From Thalassolituus marinus (lineage in GTDB: Bacteria > Pseudomonadota > Gammaproteobacteria > Pseudomonadales > Oceanobacteraceae), in assembly GCF_020320395.1 (NCBI RefSeq), contig NZ_JAEDAH010000032.1:1-64000 (forward strand): a stretch of 64,000 nucleotides of DNA, read 5' to 3'. The notes under the pieces are model-generated. The model saw nothing but the letters and a program-made list of their open reading frames with translations. It did no database searches and was not told the origin of the DNA. Shown in pieces: positions 38,201 to 47,278 of this stretch. Position numbers and translations under genes: made by a program. Within the stretch, counting starts at the first letter, position 1. The number at the start of each line of letters is the position of its first letter.

Positions 38201-40927
38201 ATGAATTTCCGCCTGAAACCATTGGCCGCTGTTATCGCCCTGGCTGGTGCAGCAACCAGCCCTGCTGTCTGCGCTGATGGTAACCTCGAAGGACGTGTTG
38301 CCGATGGCAAGAATATCGCCGTCTACAGTGATGCCGTGATACGCATTGAAGAGCTGAACCGTGAAGTACTGACCGGTAAAGCCGGACGCTTCCGCATGCC
38401 GCAACTGAAAGCCGGAAGATATACCCTGACGGTTACCATCGGCGGTAAGGAAATTGAGCGCCGTAGCATCACCATCGAAGACAATCAGAACAAAAGTATC
38501 GACATTACTCTGAACCAGGAAACTCAGGATGTGGAAGAAGTTCTGGTGGTTGGTCAGGCCGCTCAGTTACAACGGGCACTGGACCGCCAGCGTTTCGCCG
38601 ACAACACCATCAGCGTGATCACGGCCGACGCCATCGGCCAGTTACCGGATGCTAACGCCGCTGAAGCCTTACAGCGGGTACCTGGCTTATCTATTGAACG
38701 TGATCAGGGCGAAGGCCGTTTCGTGCGCGTACGGGGTATCAGTCCGGATCTTAACTCTGTCAGTGTTAACGGCACCCAGCTACCGGCGCCGGAAGCGGGT
38801 CGTCGCGCCGTTGCCCTCGATGTTATGCCCTCTGAATTAATCAGCGCTCTGGTGGTTACCAAGACACTGACACCTGACATGGATGCCAACGCCATTGGCG
38901 GCAGCATTGAAGTGGAAAGTCTTTCTGCGCTGGACCGGGAAGGCTCTTTTTACACCATGCGTGTCGAAGGCAGCTACGATGAGCTGACTGAACAATCCAG
39001 CCCGGCCCTGGGTCTGTCAGGCGGCAACACGCTGACCTTCGACAACGGACAGCGTCTGGGCATCGCCGGCGCATTAAGTTACGACAAACGTAAGTTCGGC
39101 TCCGACAATGTCGAAACCGGTGGTGCCTGGGATGAAGACGCCCTGGAGTCCTTCGAGATCCGCGACTACAGCATCGAACGCGAACGCCTCGGCGCGGCTC
39201 TGAACTTTGACTACGAAGTTAACGCCAATAACCACCTCTATCTGCGTACCCTGTACAGCAGCTTCACTGACGACGAACAACGTCAGGCCAGCGTCATTGA
39301 ATTTGAAGATGCTCTCACCGCCGGCAGTACCGGCAGCGCCGATGTTGCACGTGAACTGAAAGCCCGCGAAGAGACGCAGGAAATCGTTTCCACCACCTTC
39401 GGCGGTGAACATTTCATCGACGACTGGACAATCGAGTACGCACTGGGTTACAGCAAAGCAAACGAAGATGAGCCTGGTGGCATCAGTGGCGCGGTGTTCG
39501 AGTCCTCCTTCGATGATATGGGCTTCACTAATACCCGCAAGCCGAAGCTGCAGGCGCCGGCGGAATACTTTGCCGCCAGTAATTACGACATCGATAAAGT
39601 GAAATACACCGAAGCCTATACCGAAGACGAACAGAACAGTCTGCGCTTCGATATCACCCGGGATCTGTTTGTGAAAGATTATCCGGCGCAGTTTAAATTC
39701 GGGGGTAAATACGCCAGCCGGGAAAAAATCCAGAATGAAGACGCCTGGAAATTTAAAGACTTTAACGATGAAACCCTGGCCGACGTCGCTGCGGCAGAAC
39801 CAGACTATGGACTCGGCCGTTTTGGGCCGGCAATTTCAGCTGATGCCATATATGAACTGATCAGCGTGCAGGACAAAGCGGATGCGCTGGATGACGAGGC
39901 TTCACAGATCGCCGACTACCGTATCACTGAAGATATCAGCGCCGCTTATCTGATGGCCAATATTGAAATCGATGAGTTGCTGCTGTTAGCCGGTGTACGC
40001 TATGAAGATACAGAGCACCACTTTAAAGGCTTCAGCTACGATGCCGACGCCGAAGTATTTTCCGTTTACAGAAATGACAACCAGTACAGCCATGTACTGC
40101 CTTCCGTACAGGCCCGCTATCGCCTGAATGACAGTACCCAGTTGCGCGCGGCCTGGACGAACTCTGTTGTGCGTCCGACATTTGAACAAATGGCGCCAAG
40201 CTTCACTGACGATGGCAGCGCTGAAGCCGAAATGGGCAATCCGGCACTGGATGCCATGACATCAGCCAACTTCGACCTCGGCATTGAACACTTCACCGGT
40301 ACCGCCGGTGCTCTGTCAGCGTTTGTGTTCCGCAAAGATATCAGTGATTTTATTTTTGAAACGGATCTCGCCGGCAGCGGTGATTTTATTGACTACGAAG
40401 AAGTTGCCACCTACAGCAACGGCGACGACGCCAGCATTAGCGGCATTGAACTGGCCGCATCACAACGCCTGGAGATGCTACCTGCTCCGTTCGATGGTTT
40501 ATTGCTGTCTGCCAACCTCACCTACAGTGATTCCGAAGCGAATATCCGCAGCTACGGTGAAGGGGCTGACGGAGTAGCCAGTGAACGAACGATTGATCTG
40601 CCCAATCAGTCGGATATTACCGGCAACCTGGTCATTGGCTATGAGAAAGACGGATTGATGCTGCGTCTGGCAACCAACTATAAGTCGGAATACCTGCTCG
40701 AAGTGAATGACCTTGCTTCACAGGACGGTGACATTTATCAGGCCGCTCAGACGCAACTGGACCTGAGTGCTGCCTACGAAATTAACCCGCAGGTTAAGGT
40801 GAATTTCGAAATCGCCAACATCACCGATGAGCCTTATTACACCTACCAGAATAAAGAGAAGTACAACGCTCAGTACGAAGATTACGGTCCGACCTATCGT
40901 CTGGGTGTGACCTTTAGCAGCTTCTGA
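38201..40927 (+). CDS. TonB-dependent receptor (TIGR01782-like)
   Basis: 908 aa outer-membrane receptor. Signal peptide of about 25 residues ending in VCA, an N-terminal carboxypeptidase-regulatory-like beta domain (about 27-105), the TonB box EEVLVVG near residues 113-119, a plug domain (VPGLSIERDQGEGRFVRVRGI) and a 22-stranded barrel ending in YRLGVTFSSF. The subtype is that of TonB-Xanth-Caul receptors, many of which import plant-derived or complex molecules. The phytase gene follows directly, so inositol phosphates or related ligands are a reasonable guess. Confidence 0.93.
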   Translation: MNFRLKPLAAVIALAGAATSPAVCADGNLEGRVADGKNIAVYSDAVIRIEELNREVLTGKAGRFRMPQLKAGRYTLTVTIGGKEIERRSITIEDNQNKSIDITLNQETQDVEEVLVVGQAAQLQRALDRQRFADNTISVITADAIGQLPDANAAEALQRVPGLSIERDQGEGRFVRVRGISPDLNSVSVNGTQLPAPEAGRRAVALDVMPSELISALVVTKTLTPDMDANAIGGSIEVESLSALDREGSFYTMRVEGSYDELTEQSSPALGLSGGNTLTFDNGQRLGIAGALSYDKRKFGSDNVETGGAWDEDALESFEIRDYSIERERLGAALNFDYEVNANNHLYLRTLYSSFTDDEQRQASVIEFEDALTAGSTGSADVARELKAREETQEIVSTTFGGEHFIDDWTIEYALGYSKANEDEPGGISGAVFESSFDDMGFTNTRKPKLQAPAEYFAASNYDIDKVKYTEAYTEDEQNSLRFDITRDLFVKDYPAQFKFGGKYASREKIQNEDAWKFKDFNDETLADVAAAEPDYGLGRFGPAISADAIYELISVQDKADALDDEASQIADYRITEDISAAYLMANIEIDELLLLAGVRYEDTEHHFKGFSYDADAEVFSVYRNDNQYSHVLPSVQARYRLNDSTQLRAAWTNSVVRPTFEQMAPSFTDDGSAEAEMGNPALDAMTSANFDLGIEHFTGTAGALSAFVFRKDISDFIFETDLAGSGDFIDYEEVATYSNGDDASISGIELAASQRLEMLPAPFDGLLLSANLTYSDSEANIRSYGEGADGVASERTIDLPNQSDITGNLVIGYEKDGLMLRLATNYKSEYLLEVNDLASQDGDIYQAAQTQLDLSAAYEINPQVKVNFEIANITDEPYYTYQNKEKYNAQYEDYGPTYRLGVTFSSF

Positions 40928-40949
40928 TTCAGAGCAGATAACTTTCTTT

Positions 40950-41006
40950 GCCGGGCATCAGCCCGGCGTACTTAAGCGAATTTATCAGCAGCTGTTTTAC
41001 AGCTGC
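40950..41006 (+). repeat. Two hairpins in the receptor-phytase gap
   Basis: GCCGGGC-ATCA-GCCCGGC (40950-40967) and GCAGCTG-TTTTA-CAGCTGC (40988-41006). Neither has a T-run. They may protect or partly separate the two parts of the transcript. The gap is 98 bp long. Confidence 0.5.
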
Positions 41007-41025
41007 ATCAGGTATTAACAACGTT

Positions 41026-42915
41026 ATGCAAAAACTATTTATCAGCATCGCTCTGGCAGGCAGCACCCTGATTACTGGCTGTAGCAGTGTCACTTCCTAT
41101 GAAGGCAGCAATACGGTTGCACTGCAGCCACTGCCTTTTGCTGGCGAACAATCACTGGCACTCAATGAAAATCAATGGCTCGTGCCTGACGCTGAGCAGG
41201 GCATTCAGTTGATCAGCCACAGCGATGTGACTTCAACACTGGCTACCGCAGCCGAATTCATCGACCAGCGCCGAGACCCGCAGGGAGATCGCTACGTCAG
41301 TCTGGACACAAAAAACAACCGCCTGATCAGCTATCGCATAGCCCAGGGAAAGTTTATCGATGTCCGCTACAGCCAGGCGCTGCCCTATCCGGTTGAAGGT
41401 ATGTGTCTGTATCAACCGAGCGCAACAGAGTTAAATCTGTTCGCAATGGACGAGCAGCAAATGGCCCACCAGCTGCTGCTAACGGATGGTCAGCAAAACA
41501 CCTTGCTGCATAGTGAAATCCGTCAGTTCCCACTGCCACCCAACAGCGAGTACTGCATCGTCGATGATGTCACTGAACAATTATTTGTCAGTGAAGAAAA
41601 TATCGGCGTGTGGAGCTACAACGCCCGGGCAGAAAGCGAAGTCGCGCGCAGCGTGGTCGACCTGATCGCTCCGCATGGAAATCTGCATAAAAATGCCGGC
41701 CCACTGGCGCTGGCCAACGGCCATTTACTGATCGCCGAAGCCGGTACACACCGGCTGCACAGTTACAACCTGCACGGTAGCGACACCGCATCCCACAAAC
41801 AGTGGGACTTACCGGCACAGATTGCCAGCGATAGTCTGACGGCAAGCGCCATTGCCGATAACGTCTGGGTTAGTCTGCTGGATGATGACAGCGGCATTCT
41901 GTTCAGCGCCGAACTCCCGTTACCGCAAGCACCAGTGACACATCAACCTATCGCTCAGGTGCCAGCCACTGGCGAAACTACTCCTGTCGCTGATCGTGGT
42001 GATGCCGCCGATGATCCGGCGATATGGGTAAATACTCACGCTCCAGAAGAGAGCCGGATTCTCGGTACCAATAAAAAGCGTGGTCTGTATGTTTATGACC
42101 TGCTCGGTGAGGAAAAACAGGAACTGCTGGTTGGTCGAGTCAACAATGTTGATGTACGCCAGGGGTTTACTTTTAAAGGGAAAAAAGCGGATATCGCCGC
42201 CGCCAGCCAGCGTGACCGCCATGCGATTTCCCTGTTCCATATTCACCCGGACAACGGCATCGTCACTGCGGTTAATGAAATCGAAACATCGCTAAATGAT
42301 GTATACGGACTCTGTATGTACCGCAGCCCGTCGTCCCAGGTCTATGTCTTTATCAACGATAAAGATGGCCGCTTTGAGCAGTATCAGATCATCGACAGCG
42401 CGAACGGCTGGAGCGGCCGCAAAGTGCGCGAATTTGCCGTACAAAGTCAGCCGGAAGGTTGTGCTGCCGACGACCAGATGAAGCGTTTATTTATCGGAGA
42501 AGAGGATGTCGCTGTATGGACTCTGGGAGCTGAAGCCAGCGACGCTACCGAGCTTGTCCAGGTTGCTGCGGTATCTGACATTCTGGTCGACGACATCGAA
42601 GGTATGGACGTCTATCGCCGAGATGGCAAAGCATTCCTGCTCGTTTCCAGTCAGGGCAATGACAGCTATGTGCTGTTTAATGCCGAAGCACCCTACCAGT
42701 ATATCGATCGTTTTCGCGTCGGCCTGAACGCCAGCTCAGCCATCGATGGTGCCTCAGAAACTGACGGCTTAACAGTCAGCTCGCAGGCATTAGGCGATAA
42801 CTACCCTGAAGGCATGTTGGTGGTGCAGGATGGTCGTAATCTGCTGCCGGATACCACCCAGAACTTCAAACTGGTCGACTGGCGCAGTATCCGTGCCATC
42901 AACGATCAGCTGTAG
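41026..42915 (+). CDS. Two-domain beta-propeller phytase lipoprotein
   Basis: 629 aa. ATG 41026 gives a lipoprotein signal, LITGCS with Cys19. The C-terminal half (about 320-629) is a beta-propeller phytase carrying both family signatures, DAADDPAIW at 326-334 and NNVD at 373-376. The N-terminal half (about 25-300) is an incomplete propeller without these motifs, as in known dual-domain phytases such as PhyH of Bacillus, where the first domain helps the second. The enzyme hydrolyses phytate to lower inositol phosphates with Ca2+. It is downstream of a TonB receptor and ends at a terminator. Confidence 0.93.
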   Translation: MQKLFISIALAGSTLITGCSSVTSYEGSNTVALQPLPFAGEQSLALNENQWLVPDAEQGIQLISHSDVTSTLATAAEFIDQRRDPQGDRYVSLDTKNNRLISYRIAQGKFIDVRYSQALPYPVEGMCLYQPSATELNLFAMDEQQMAHQLLLTDGQQNTLLHSEIRQFPLPPNSEYCIVDDVTEQLFVSEENIGVWSYNARAESEVARSVVDLIAPHGNLHKNAGPLALANGHLLIAEAGTHRLHSYNLHGSDTASHKQWDLPAQIASDSLTASAIADNVWVSLLDDDSGILFSAELPLPQAPVTHQPIAQVPATGETTPVADRGDAADDPAIWVNTHAPEESRILGTNKKRGLYVYDLLGEEKQELLVGRVNNVDVRQGFTFKGKKADIAAASQRDRHAISLFHIHPDNGIVTAVNEIETSLNDVYGLCMYRSPSSQVYVFINDKDGRFEQYQIIDSANGWSGRKVREFAVQSQPEGCAADDQMKRLFIGEEDVAVWTLGAEASDATELVQVAAVSDILVDDIEGMDVYRRDGKAFLLVSSQGNDSYVLFNAEAPYQYIDRFRVGLNASSAIDGASETDGLTVSSQALGDNYPEGMLVVQDGRNLLPDTTQNFKLVDWRSIRAINDQL

Positions 42916-42941
42916 AGCACTTATCTGTCGGTAGACTTTTC

Positions 42942-42966
42942 GGGCACGCACTGCGTGCCCTTTTTT
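42942..42966 (+). terminator. Terminator after the phytase gene
   Basis: GGGCACGC, loop ACT, GCGTGCCC followed by six T, 27 bp past the phytase stop. It lies directly against the end of the convergent YegD gene. Confidence 0.85.
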
Positions 42967-44342
42967 CAGCGAAAAATTTTATCAGCCCATTCAGTCAGGC
43001 CAGCGGTAACACTACCGAAATGGTCTCCATCGAGAATAGGAATATCACCCAGCGTACGCGCTACCGCCTGGCGAATAAGCGGCGAACGGGCACTACCACC
43101 GGTAACAAAAATCACATCTGGCTGTTCGCCTGCCTGGGCGATGGCTTCTTCCATCAGGCGGGTAATTCGCTCTAACGGGCGGGCAATGGCCTGTTCCAGC
43201 TGCGCTGCTGAAATCTGCGTCGTCAGTCCCGCCTCTATGTAGCTGAGATCCGGAGCAACCGGATCCTGTTCAGATAAGGCAATTTTGCATTCTTCTGCAC
43301 TACGCACCAGCTGCTGATTCTGTTTATTCTCGCGCAGTCGGATCAGGCGTTCGATAAGCTGCGGCTCGGCACAATCACGCTGCAGTTGTTCCAGATACAA
43401 ACCGGTTTCCAGGCTGGCAAAGCGTCCCAGAGCACCAACGTCGTTGGTACACACGGCGTCCAGAAAGGTTTTGGTTGGCATCGGCTTGCCGGTTTTGAGT
43501 AAGGCGTTCATGCCAAACAGCGGCATTAACTGACGTCCGGCTAACTGAATATCCAGATCATTACCGCCCACCCGCTCACCACTATGGCCGAGAAAATCAT
43601 CACGGCGGTCATCTTTAACCCGGTGCTGCGGGCCCATGCGTACCATGGCACAGTCACTGGTACCACCGCCGATATCCACCACCAATACGGTCTGGTTTTT
43701 ATCCAGACTACGCTCAAAACTTAAACCCGCTGCGATCGGTTCATAGAGAAACTCAACATCGGTGAAACCTGCACGCGTCGCTGCCCGACCAAGAATATCC
43801 AGCGCTTGCTGGTTACTCAGCTCAGCACCCGTGTCGTTGGCTGGAGCCCCCTGAAAATTCACCGGACGGCCGATGACGGTCTGCTTCAACTCACGTCCAA
43901 GTGATAGCTCAGCACGCTGTTTAACCGACAGCATCATGGCAGTGACGATATCTTCGAAGAAGTGCATAAACTCGGGACGCAGGCCACTGGCACCGAGAAA
44001 CGATTTCGGAGACTTAACGAAATAGCCTTCTTCCGGGTCGGCAAAATAATGGGCAAAAGCCTGGTGACCGACAAACATCACCTGCTCGTCAGTGGCAATA
44101 TCCAGCTCACGCCGCACTCGCAGAGCAGACTGCAGCTGGCCACGACGAATAGCAACAAACTCATCTTTGAGTGATGGCGGTAAATGATGGGCGACCTGTT
44201 CGCAGATCAGCTCACGCCCCAGAGAGTACAATGCGGATGGCATAAAGGTCTTATCACCATCGACCTGTGCCAGGCGAATGGCGCCACCGTCTTTTACACC
44301 GATGGCACAATTGGAAGTGCCGTAGTCAAAGCCGCAGATCAT
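42966..44342 (-). CDS. yegD: Hsp70-like protein YegD
   Basis: 458 aa actin-fold ATPase of the Hsp70 group. The phosphate 1 motif is FDYGTSNCAIGV near residues 4-15, the phosphate 2 motif VLVVDIGGGTSDCAMV near 205-220, and the adenosine motif VFVTGGSARSPLI near 412. The peptide-binding domain of DnaK is absent, as in YegD. ATG 44342 is used; a longer frame to 44387 has no recognisable content. Role in E. coli is not settled. Confidence 0.93.
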   Translation of the reverse strand: MICGFDYGTSNCAIGVKDGGAIRLAQVDGDKTFMPSALYSLGRELICEQVAHHLPPSLKDEFVAIRRGQLQSALRVRRELDIATDEQVMFVGHQAFAHYFADPEEGYFVKSPKSFLGASGLRPEFMHFFEDIVTAMMLSVKQRAELSLGRELKQTVIGRPVNFQGAPANDTGAELSNQQALDILGRAATRAGFTDVEFLYEPIAAGLSFERSLDKNQTVLVVDIGGGTSDCAMVRMGPQHRVKDDRRDDFLGHSGERVGGNDLDIQLAGRQLMPLFGMNALLKTGKPMPTKTFLDAVCTNDVGALGRFASLETGLYLEQLQRDCAEPQLIERLIRLRENKQNQQLVRSAEECKIALSEQDPVAPDLSYIEAGLTTQISAAQLEQAIARPLERITRLMEEAIAQAGEQPDVIFVTGGSARSPLIRQAVARTLGDIPILDGDHFGSVTAGLTEWADKIFR

Positions 44343-44437
44343 AACGCAGTCTCTCTTACCACTGAAAAAAGCCGCGCAAGGTACCACAAGCTGGCGAGGT
44401 TACAAAACCACCTTCAGCGGCACAGAGAATTGCAGAT

Positions 44438-44917
44438 TCAGCGACGTGAACGCCAGTTGCTGTAGCGTGAATGCACGCCTCGGGTGAAGGCAGACGAGTA
44501 GTTCTCCAGCAGGTCCACTCCCACCAGAATCACTACAATCAGAAAAGACAACTTGATTGCTACTCTCGGCTCTGCCAACGACAAGGCAACTCCCACTGAA
44601 GCCAGCGCCCAGATGGTAGCCGCAGAGGTGACACCCAGTACGATGCCATCCTTTGCCAGCATCACACCAGCTCCAAGAAAACCAACGCCGGTAACCACCT
44701 GACCGATAATACGCGAGGCATCAGTGGCATCATTGGAAACCGACTGGGCCAGTGTCACAAACACATAGGTTCCCAGCACGATCAGCGATGACGTGCGGAT
44801 ACCGACCGGTTTACCACGTAACTGGCGCTCTAGCCCTACGACTGTGCCGCAGATCAATGCGGAGCTGATGTGCCACCAGTCCAGCGGCTCAATTGACAGT
44901 AATTCAGATAATGTCAT
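44438..44917 (-). CDS. MgtC/SapB family membrane protein
   Basis: 159 aa with four or five hydrophobic helices. The MgtC hallmark GLERQLRGKPVGIRTSSLIVLG (about 28-49) is present, with GVGFLGAGVML near 78-88. The C-terminal soluble domain of Salmonella MgtC is missing, so this is the short form (like YhiD/SapB). It follows the first GPx gene by 18 bp on the minus strand. Some members aid survival at low Mg2+; here it is unproven. Confidence 0.88.
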   Translation of the reverse strand: MTLSELLSIEPLDWWHISSALICGTVVGLERQLRGKPVGIRTSSLIVLGTYVFVTLAQSVSNDATDASRIIGQVVTGVGFLGAGVMLAKDGIVLGVTSAATIWALASVGVALSLAEPRVAIKLSFLIVVILVGVDLLENYSSAFTRGVHSRYSNWRSRR

Positions 44918-44935
44918 GGTTAATTCAGGCGCCAG

Positions 44936-45463
44936 TCAGGGTTTCAGCAATGCCTTAATATCGTCGTCCGACGGCATACCAAAGCTGCTGTTGGAACTGA
45001 CAACCTTGCCATTGCGATCGATCAGGTACTTATAGAAGTTCCACTTAGGAGCAACGTCCTGACGCGCAATTTCCTTAAACAATGGGTGCGCTTCTTTCCC
45101 TTTCACCGGCACGGTCGCCAGCATGGTGAAAGTCACGCCAAAGTTTTTGAAACACACATCTGCGGCTTCGGCCTCATCATCAGCTTCCTGATTAAATGAA
45201 TCCGATGACACGCCAATCACCACCAGTCCCTGATCTTTGTATTTCTCATGAATGGCTTCGAGGTCCGAGAATTGGTCAGTGAAACCGCAATGACTGGCAG
45301 TGTTAACCAGCATCACCGGATGGCCATCCACAACGTCACACAGATTCAGTATTTTAGAGCTGTGTAACTGTTTCATTTCATGCTGAAAAACGGCTGGGCA
45401 TTCAGCTGCTGCCGCAAAGCCGATGTGCGTAGAAAAAAGCAGGGTAACCAAGACACGAAGCAT
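44936..45463 (-). CDS. Periplasmic glutathione peroxidase-like protein, active-site complete
   Basis: 175 aa. ATG 45463 follows GGAG and gives a signal peptide MLRVLVTLLFSTHIGFAAAA, so the enzyme is exported. The peroxidatic Cys59 is in NTASHCGFTDQ, and the other members of the tetrad are Gln92 (SFNQE), Trp141 and Asn142 (KWNFYKYL). Glutathione is scarce in the periplasm, so thioredoxin-like proteins may be the reductant. Paired with a paralogue upstream (71 bp) that lost these residues. Confidence 0.9.
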   Translation of the reverse strand: MLRVLVTLLFSTHIGFAAAAECPAVFQHEMKQLHSSKILNLCDVVDGHPVMLVNTASHCGFTDQFSDLEAIHEKYKDQGLVVIGVSSDSFNQEADDEAEAADVCFKNFGVTFTMLATVPVKGKEAHPLFKEIARQDVAPKWNFYKYLIDRNGKVVSSNSSFGMPSDDDIKALLKP

Positions 45464-45534
45464 GAGTGACTCCACGATAGAAAGAGAATATCCCTAACTA
45501 TAGAAAAGTCACTGCATGAGCACCAGCCCGTTGA

Positions 45535-46107
45535 TTAACGAGCCGAAAGATATCCGATTTGCAGAGGTGCCTGCAGTTCGCCACGGATCAGAGCATCAAG
45601 CGTTTCAGTACTGGGCATGGTAAAGCTGCTGTTGGTAGCCACAACCTGCCCTTCTGCTGTTACCAGATACTTATAGAAACTCCATTTCGGTGCGTAGTAC
45701 TGCCGGGCGACTTCCTGATACAAAGGATGCGCGTTATCTCCGGCGACATCGACATTGCCAGCCATAGTGAAGGTCACACCGTAATTGTGGAAATAGATGT
45801 CAGCGGCAGCATTTTCATCAGCTTTGCCATCAAAGCTATCGGATGAAACACCGATCACGACCAGCCCGTGATCTTTGTAGCGTTCATGAATGGCTTCAAG
45901 TTCAGCCAGTTGCTCGACGAAACCACCCCGACTGGCAGTATTCACCAGCAACACCGGCTTACCGGCCGTCACAGCACAGAGGTCGATGCTGGCCTCATTA
46001 TTCAGCGCCTTGATAGGCTGCTGAAAAATTGCAGGACATTCCGCACTAACAAACGCGCTGGCTGTCATTACTGCACTGAATAGCGATATCTGAATCCCTG
46101 TACGCAT
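45535..46107 (-). CDS. Glutathione peroxidase paralogue lacking catalytic residues
   Basis: 190 aa with signal peptide MRTGIQISLFSAVMTASAFVSA. It is clearly a paralogue of the downstream gene: ECPA(I/V)FQ, GLVVIGVSSDSF and NSSF.MPS are shared. At the peroxidatic site it has Gly61 (NTASRGGFVEQ, codon GGT, one base from Cys TGT), the Gln position reads DGK and the Asn is Ser143 (KWSFYKYL). Only Trp142 is kept. The reading frame is intact and well conserved, so it is not a decaying pseudogene; a binding or partner role is likely. Confidence 0.88.
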   Translation of the reverse strand: MRTGIQISLFSAVMTASAFVSAECPAIFQQPIKALNNEASIDLCAVTAGKPVLLVNTASRGGFVEQLAELEAIHERYKDHGLVVIGVSSDSFDGKADENAAADIYFHNYGVTFTMAGNVDVAGDNAHPLYQEVARQYYAPKWSFYKYLVTAEGQVVATNSSFTMPSTETLDALIRGELQAPLQIGYLSAR

Positions 46108-46180
46108 GATCCGTCTCCACTCAAATTGGATGAATGGGCCAAGCGTACAGACAGAGTGTTACCGTTTTACGGCAACCCCC

Positions 46181-46561
46181 TTACAGCGCATCTCGCAGGT
46201 CATCATCCAGCTCAGACGGTTCCACCAGCAAAGCCTCTTCCTTCAGATTCGGGAAGACCACTAACCAGGTTTCATCGTCTGTAAGACCTTTAGTCCAGCG
46301 TTCCAGCCAGACATCGAGAGCCACCGCTTTGGGAGCACAATCTGCCCAATCTCCGTTAGCCCACTCTGAAGCATAGTCGGCGTGTGGCCAAACGGGCAGA
46401 CAATTGTCGCCATCTGACGTCAATGTCACCCAACCGTCTGAGTTTGCCAGGCTCCAGATTTCGCCATTAGCCACCACTTTGGCAATAAAGTGCTGATAAC
46501 GCTGATGATTTGACAATTTGAGAGTCGCGAGGTGCTCGCTACGGGATAGCGCATATGTCAT
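46181..46561 (-). CDS. DUF2750 protein
   Basis: 126 aa soluble acidic protein. The pattern ATLKLSNHQRYQHFIAKVV, EIWSLANSDGWVTL and LPVWPHADYASEWANGDWAD is that of DUF2750, a family of about 120 aa proteins of unknown role. ATG 46561 preferred over 46576. Diverges from apt with about 150 bp between starts. Confidence 0.85.
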   Translation of the reverse strand: MTYALSRSEHLATLKLSNHQRYQHFIAKVVANGEIWSLANSDGWVTLTSDGDNCLPVWPHADYASEWANGDWADCAPKAVALDVWLERWTKGLTDDETWLVVFPNLKEEALLVEPSELDDDLRDAL

Positions 46562-46676
46562 GAGAGAGGATCCCATCCGGGCCTGGTAGATATCAAAGGC
46601 CGGATTGTATGAACGCCCCGGACATCAGGCAACGAAAAGATACAGCCAGCCCCATGCTGTTTAGCCTCCTTGCGTT

Positions 46677-46682
46677 TATAAT
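46677..46682 (+). promoter_or_regulatory. Candidate -10 of apt
   Basis: TATAAT 28 bp before the apt ATG. No strong -35 element is seen at the proper distance, so this is a modest call. Confidence 0.4.
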
Positions 46683-46709
46683 GCGGCGCTTTTGACCGCA
46701 GAGAAGACT

Positions 46710-47252
46710 ATGAGCGCTTATTCAGACGATATCCGGAATGCCATCCGAACCGTAGCAGACTGGCCTGAGAAAGGCGTTATGTTCCGCGACATCATGCCCT
46801 TGCTGCAGGATGCGGCGGTCTTTCGCAAGCTGATCGACAGCTTTGTTCATCGTTACCAGAACCAGAAGCTGGATGCCATTGCCGCCATCGATGCGCGTGG
46901 CTTCATTCTCGGAGCACCATTGGCCTACGAACTGGGCATCAGCCTGGTACCGGTACGCAAGAAAGGTAAACTACCGTTCGAAACCGTCACTCAAAGCTAC
47001 GACCTGGAATACTGTAGCGCCACCATTGAGCTGCACACCGATGCATTTGCTCCAGGCGATCGTGTTCTGGTGATGGACGACCTCATTGCCACCGGAGGCA
47101 CCATGCTGGCCGCTTGTGAGCTGGTTAAGCGCCTGCAGGCCGAAGTGGTCGAAGTTGCCGCCATTATCGATCTGCCTGATCTGAACGGTAGCCAGCGCCT
47201 GAAGCAGGCTGGTTTTGATGTCTACGCCATCTGTGAATTCGACGGTCACTGA
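46710..47252 (+). CDS. apt: Adenine phosphoribosyltransferase
   Basis: 180 aa purine salvage enzyme: adenine plus PRPP gives AMP. The PRPP-binding loop [17 protein letters not shown] is at residues 119-135, preceded by [16 protein letters not shown] and [15 protein letters not shown] 46710 gives the family length (E. coli 183); a TTG at 46692 is also in frame. Ends 26 bp before yejK. Confidence 0.96.
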   Translation: MSAYSDDIRNAIRTVADWPEKGVMFRDIMPLLQDAAVFRKLIDSFVHRYQNQKLDAIAAIDARGFILGAPLAYELGISLVPVRKKGKLPFETVTQSYDLEYCSATIELHTDAFAPGDRVLVMDDLIATGGTMLAACELVKRLQAEVVEVAAIIDLPDLNGSQRLKQAGFDVYAICEFDGH

Positions 47253-47278
47253 TACAACCCGGAATTGAGATCGCCACT

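Noticed and set aside
40950-41006. Intrinsic terminator between receptor and phytase
   Set aside because: The two hairpins have no T-run, so a full stop of transcription is not expected.
45535-46107. Selenocysteine codon in the GPx paralogue
   Set aside because: The codon at the peroxidatic site is GGT (Gly), not TGA, so no selenocysteine is coded.
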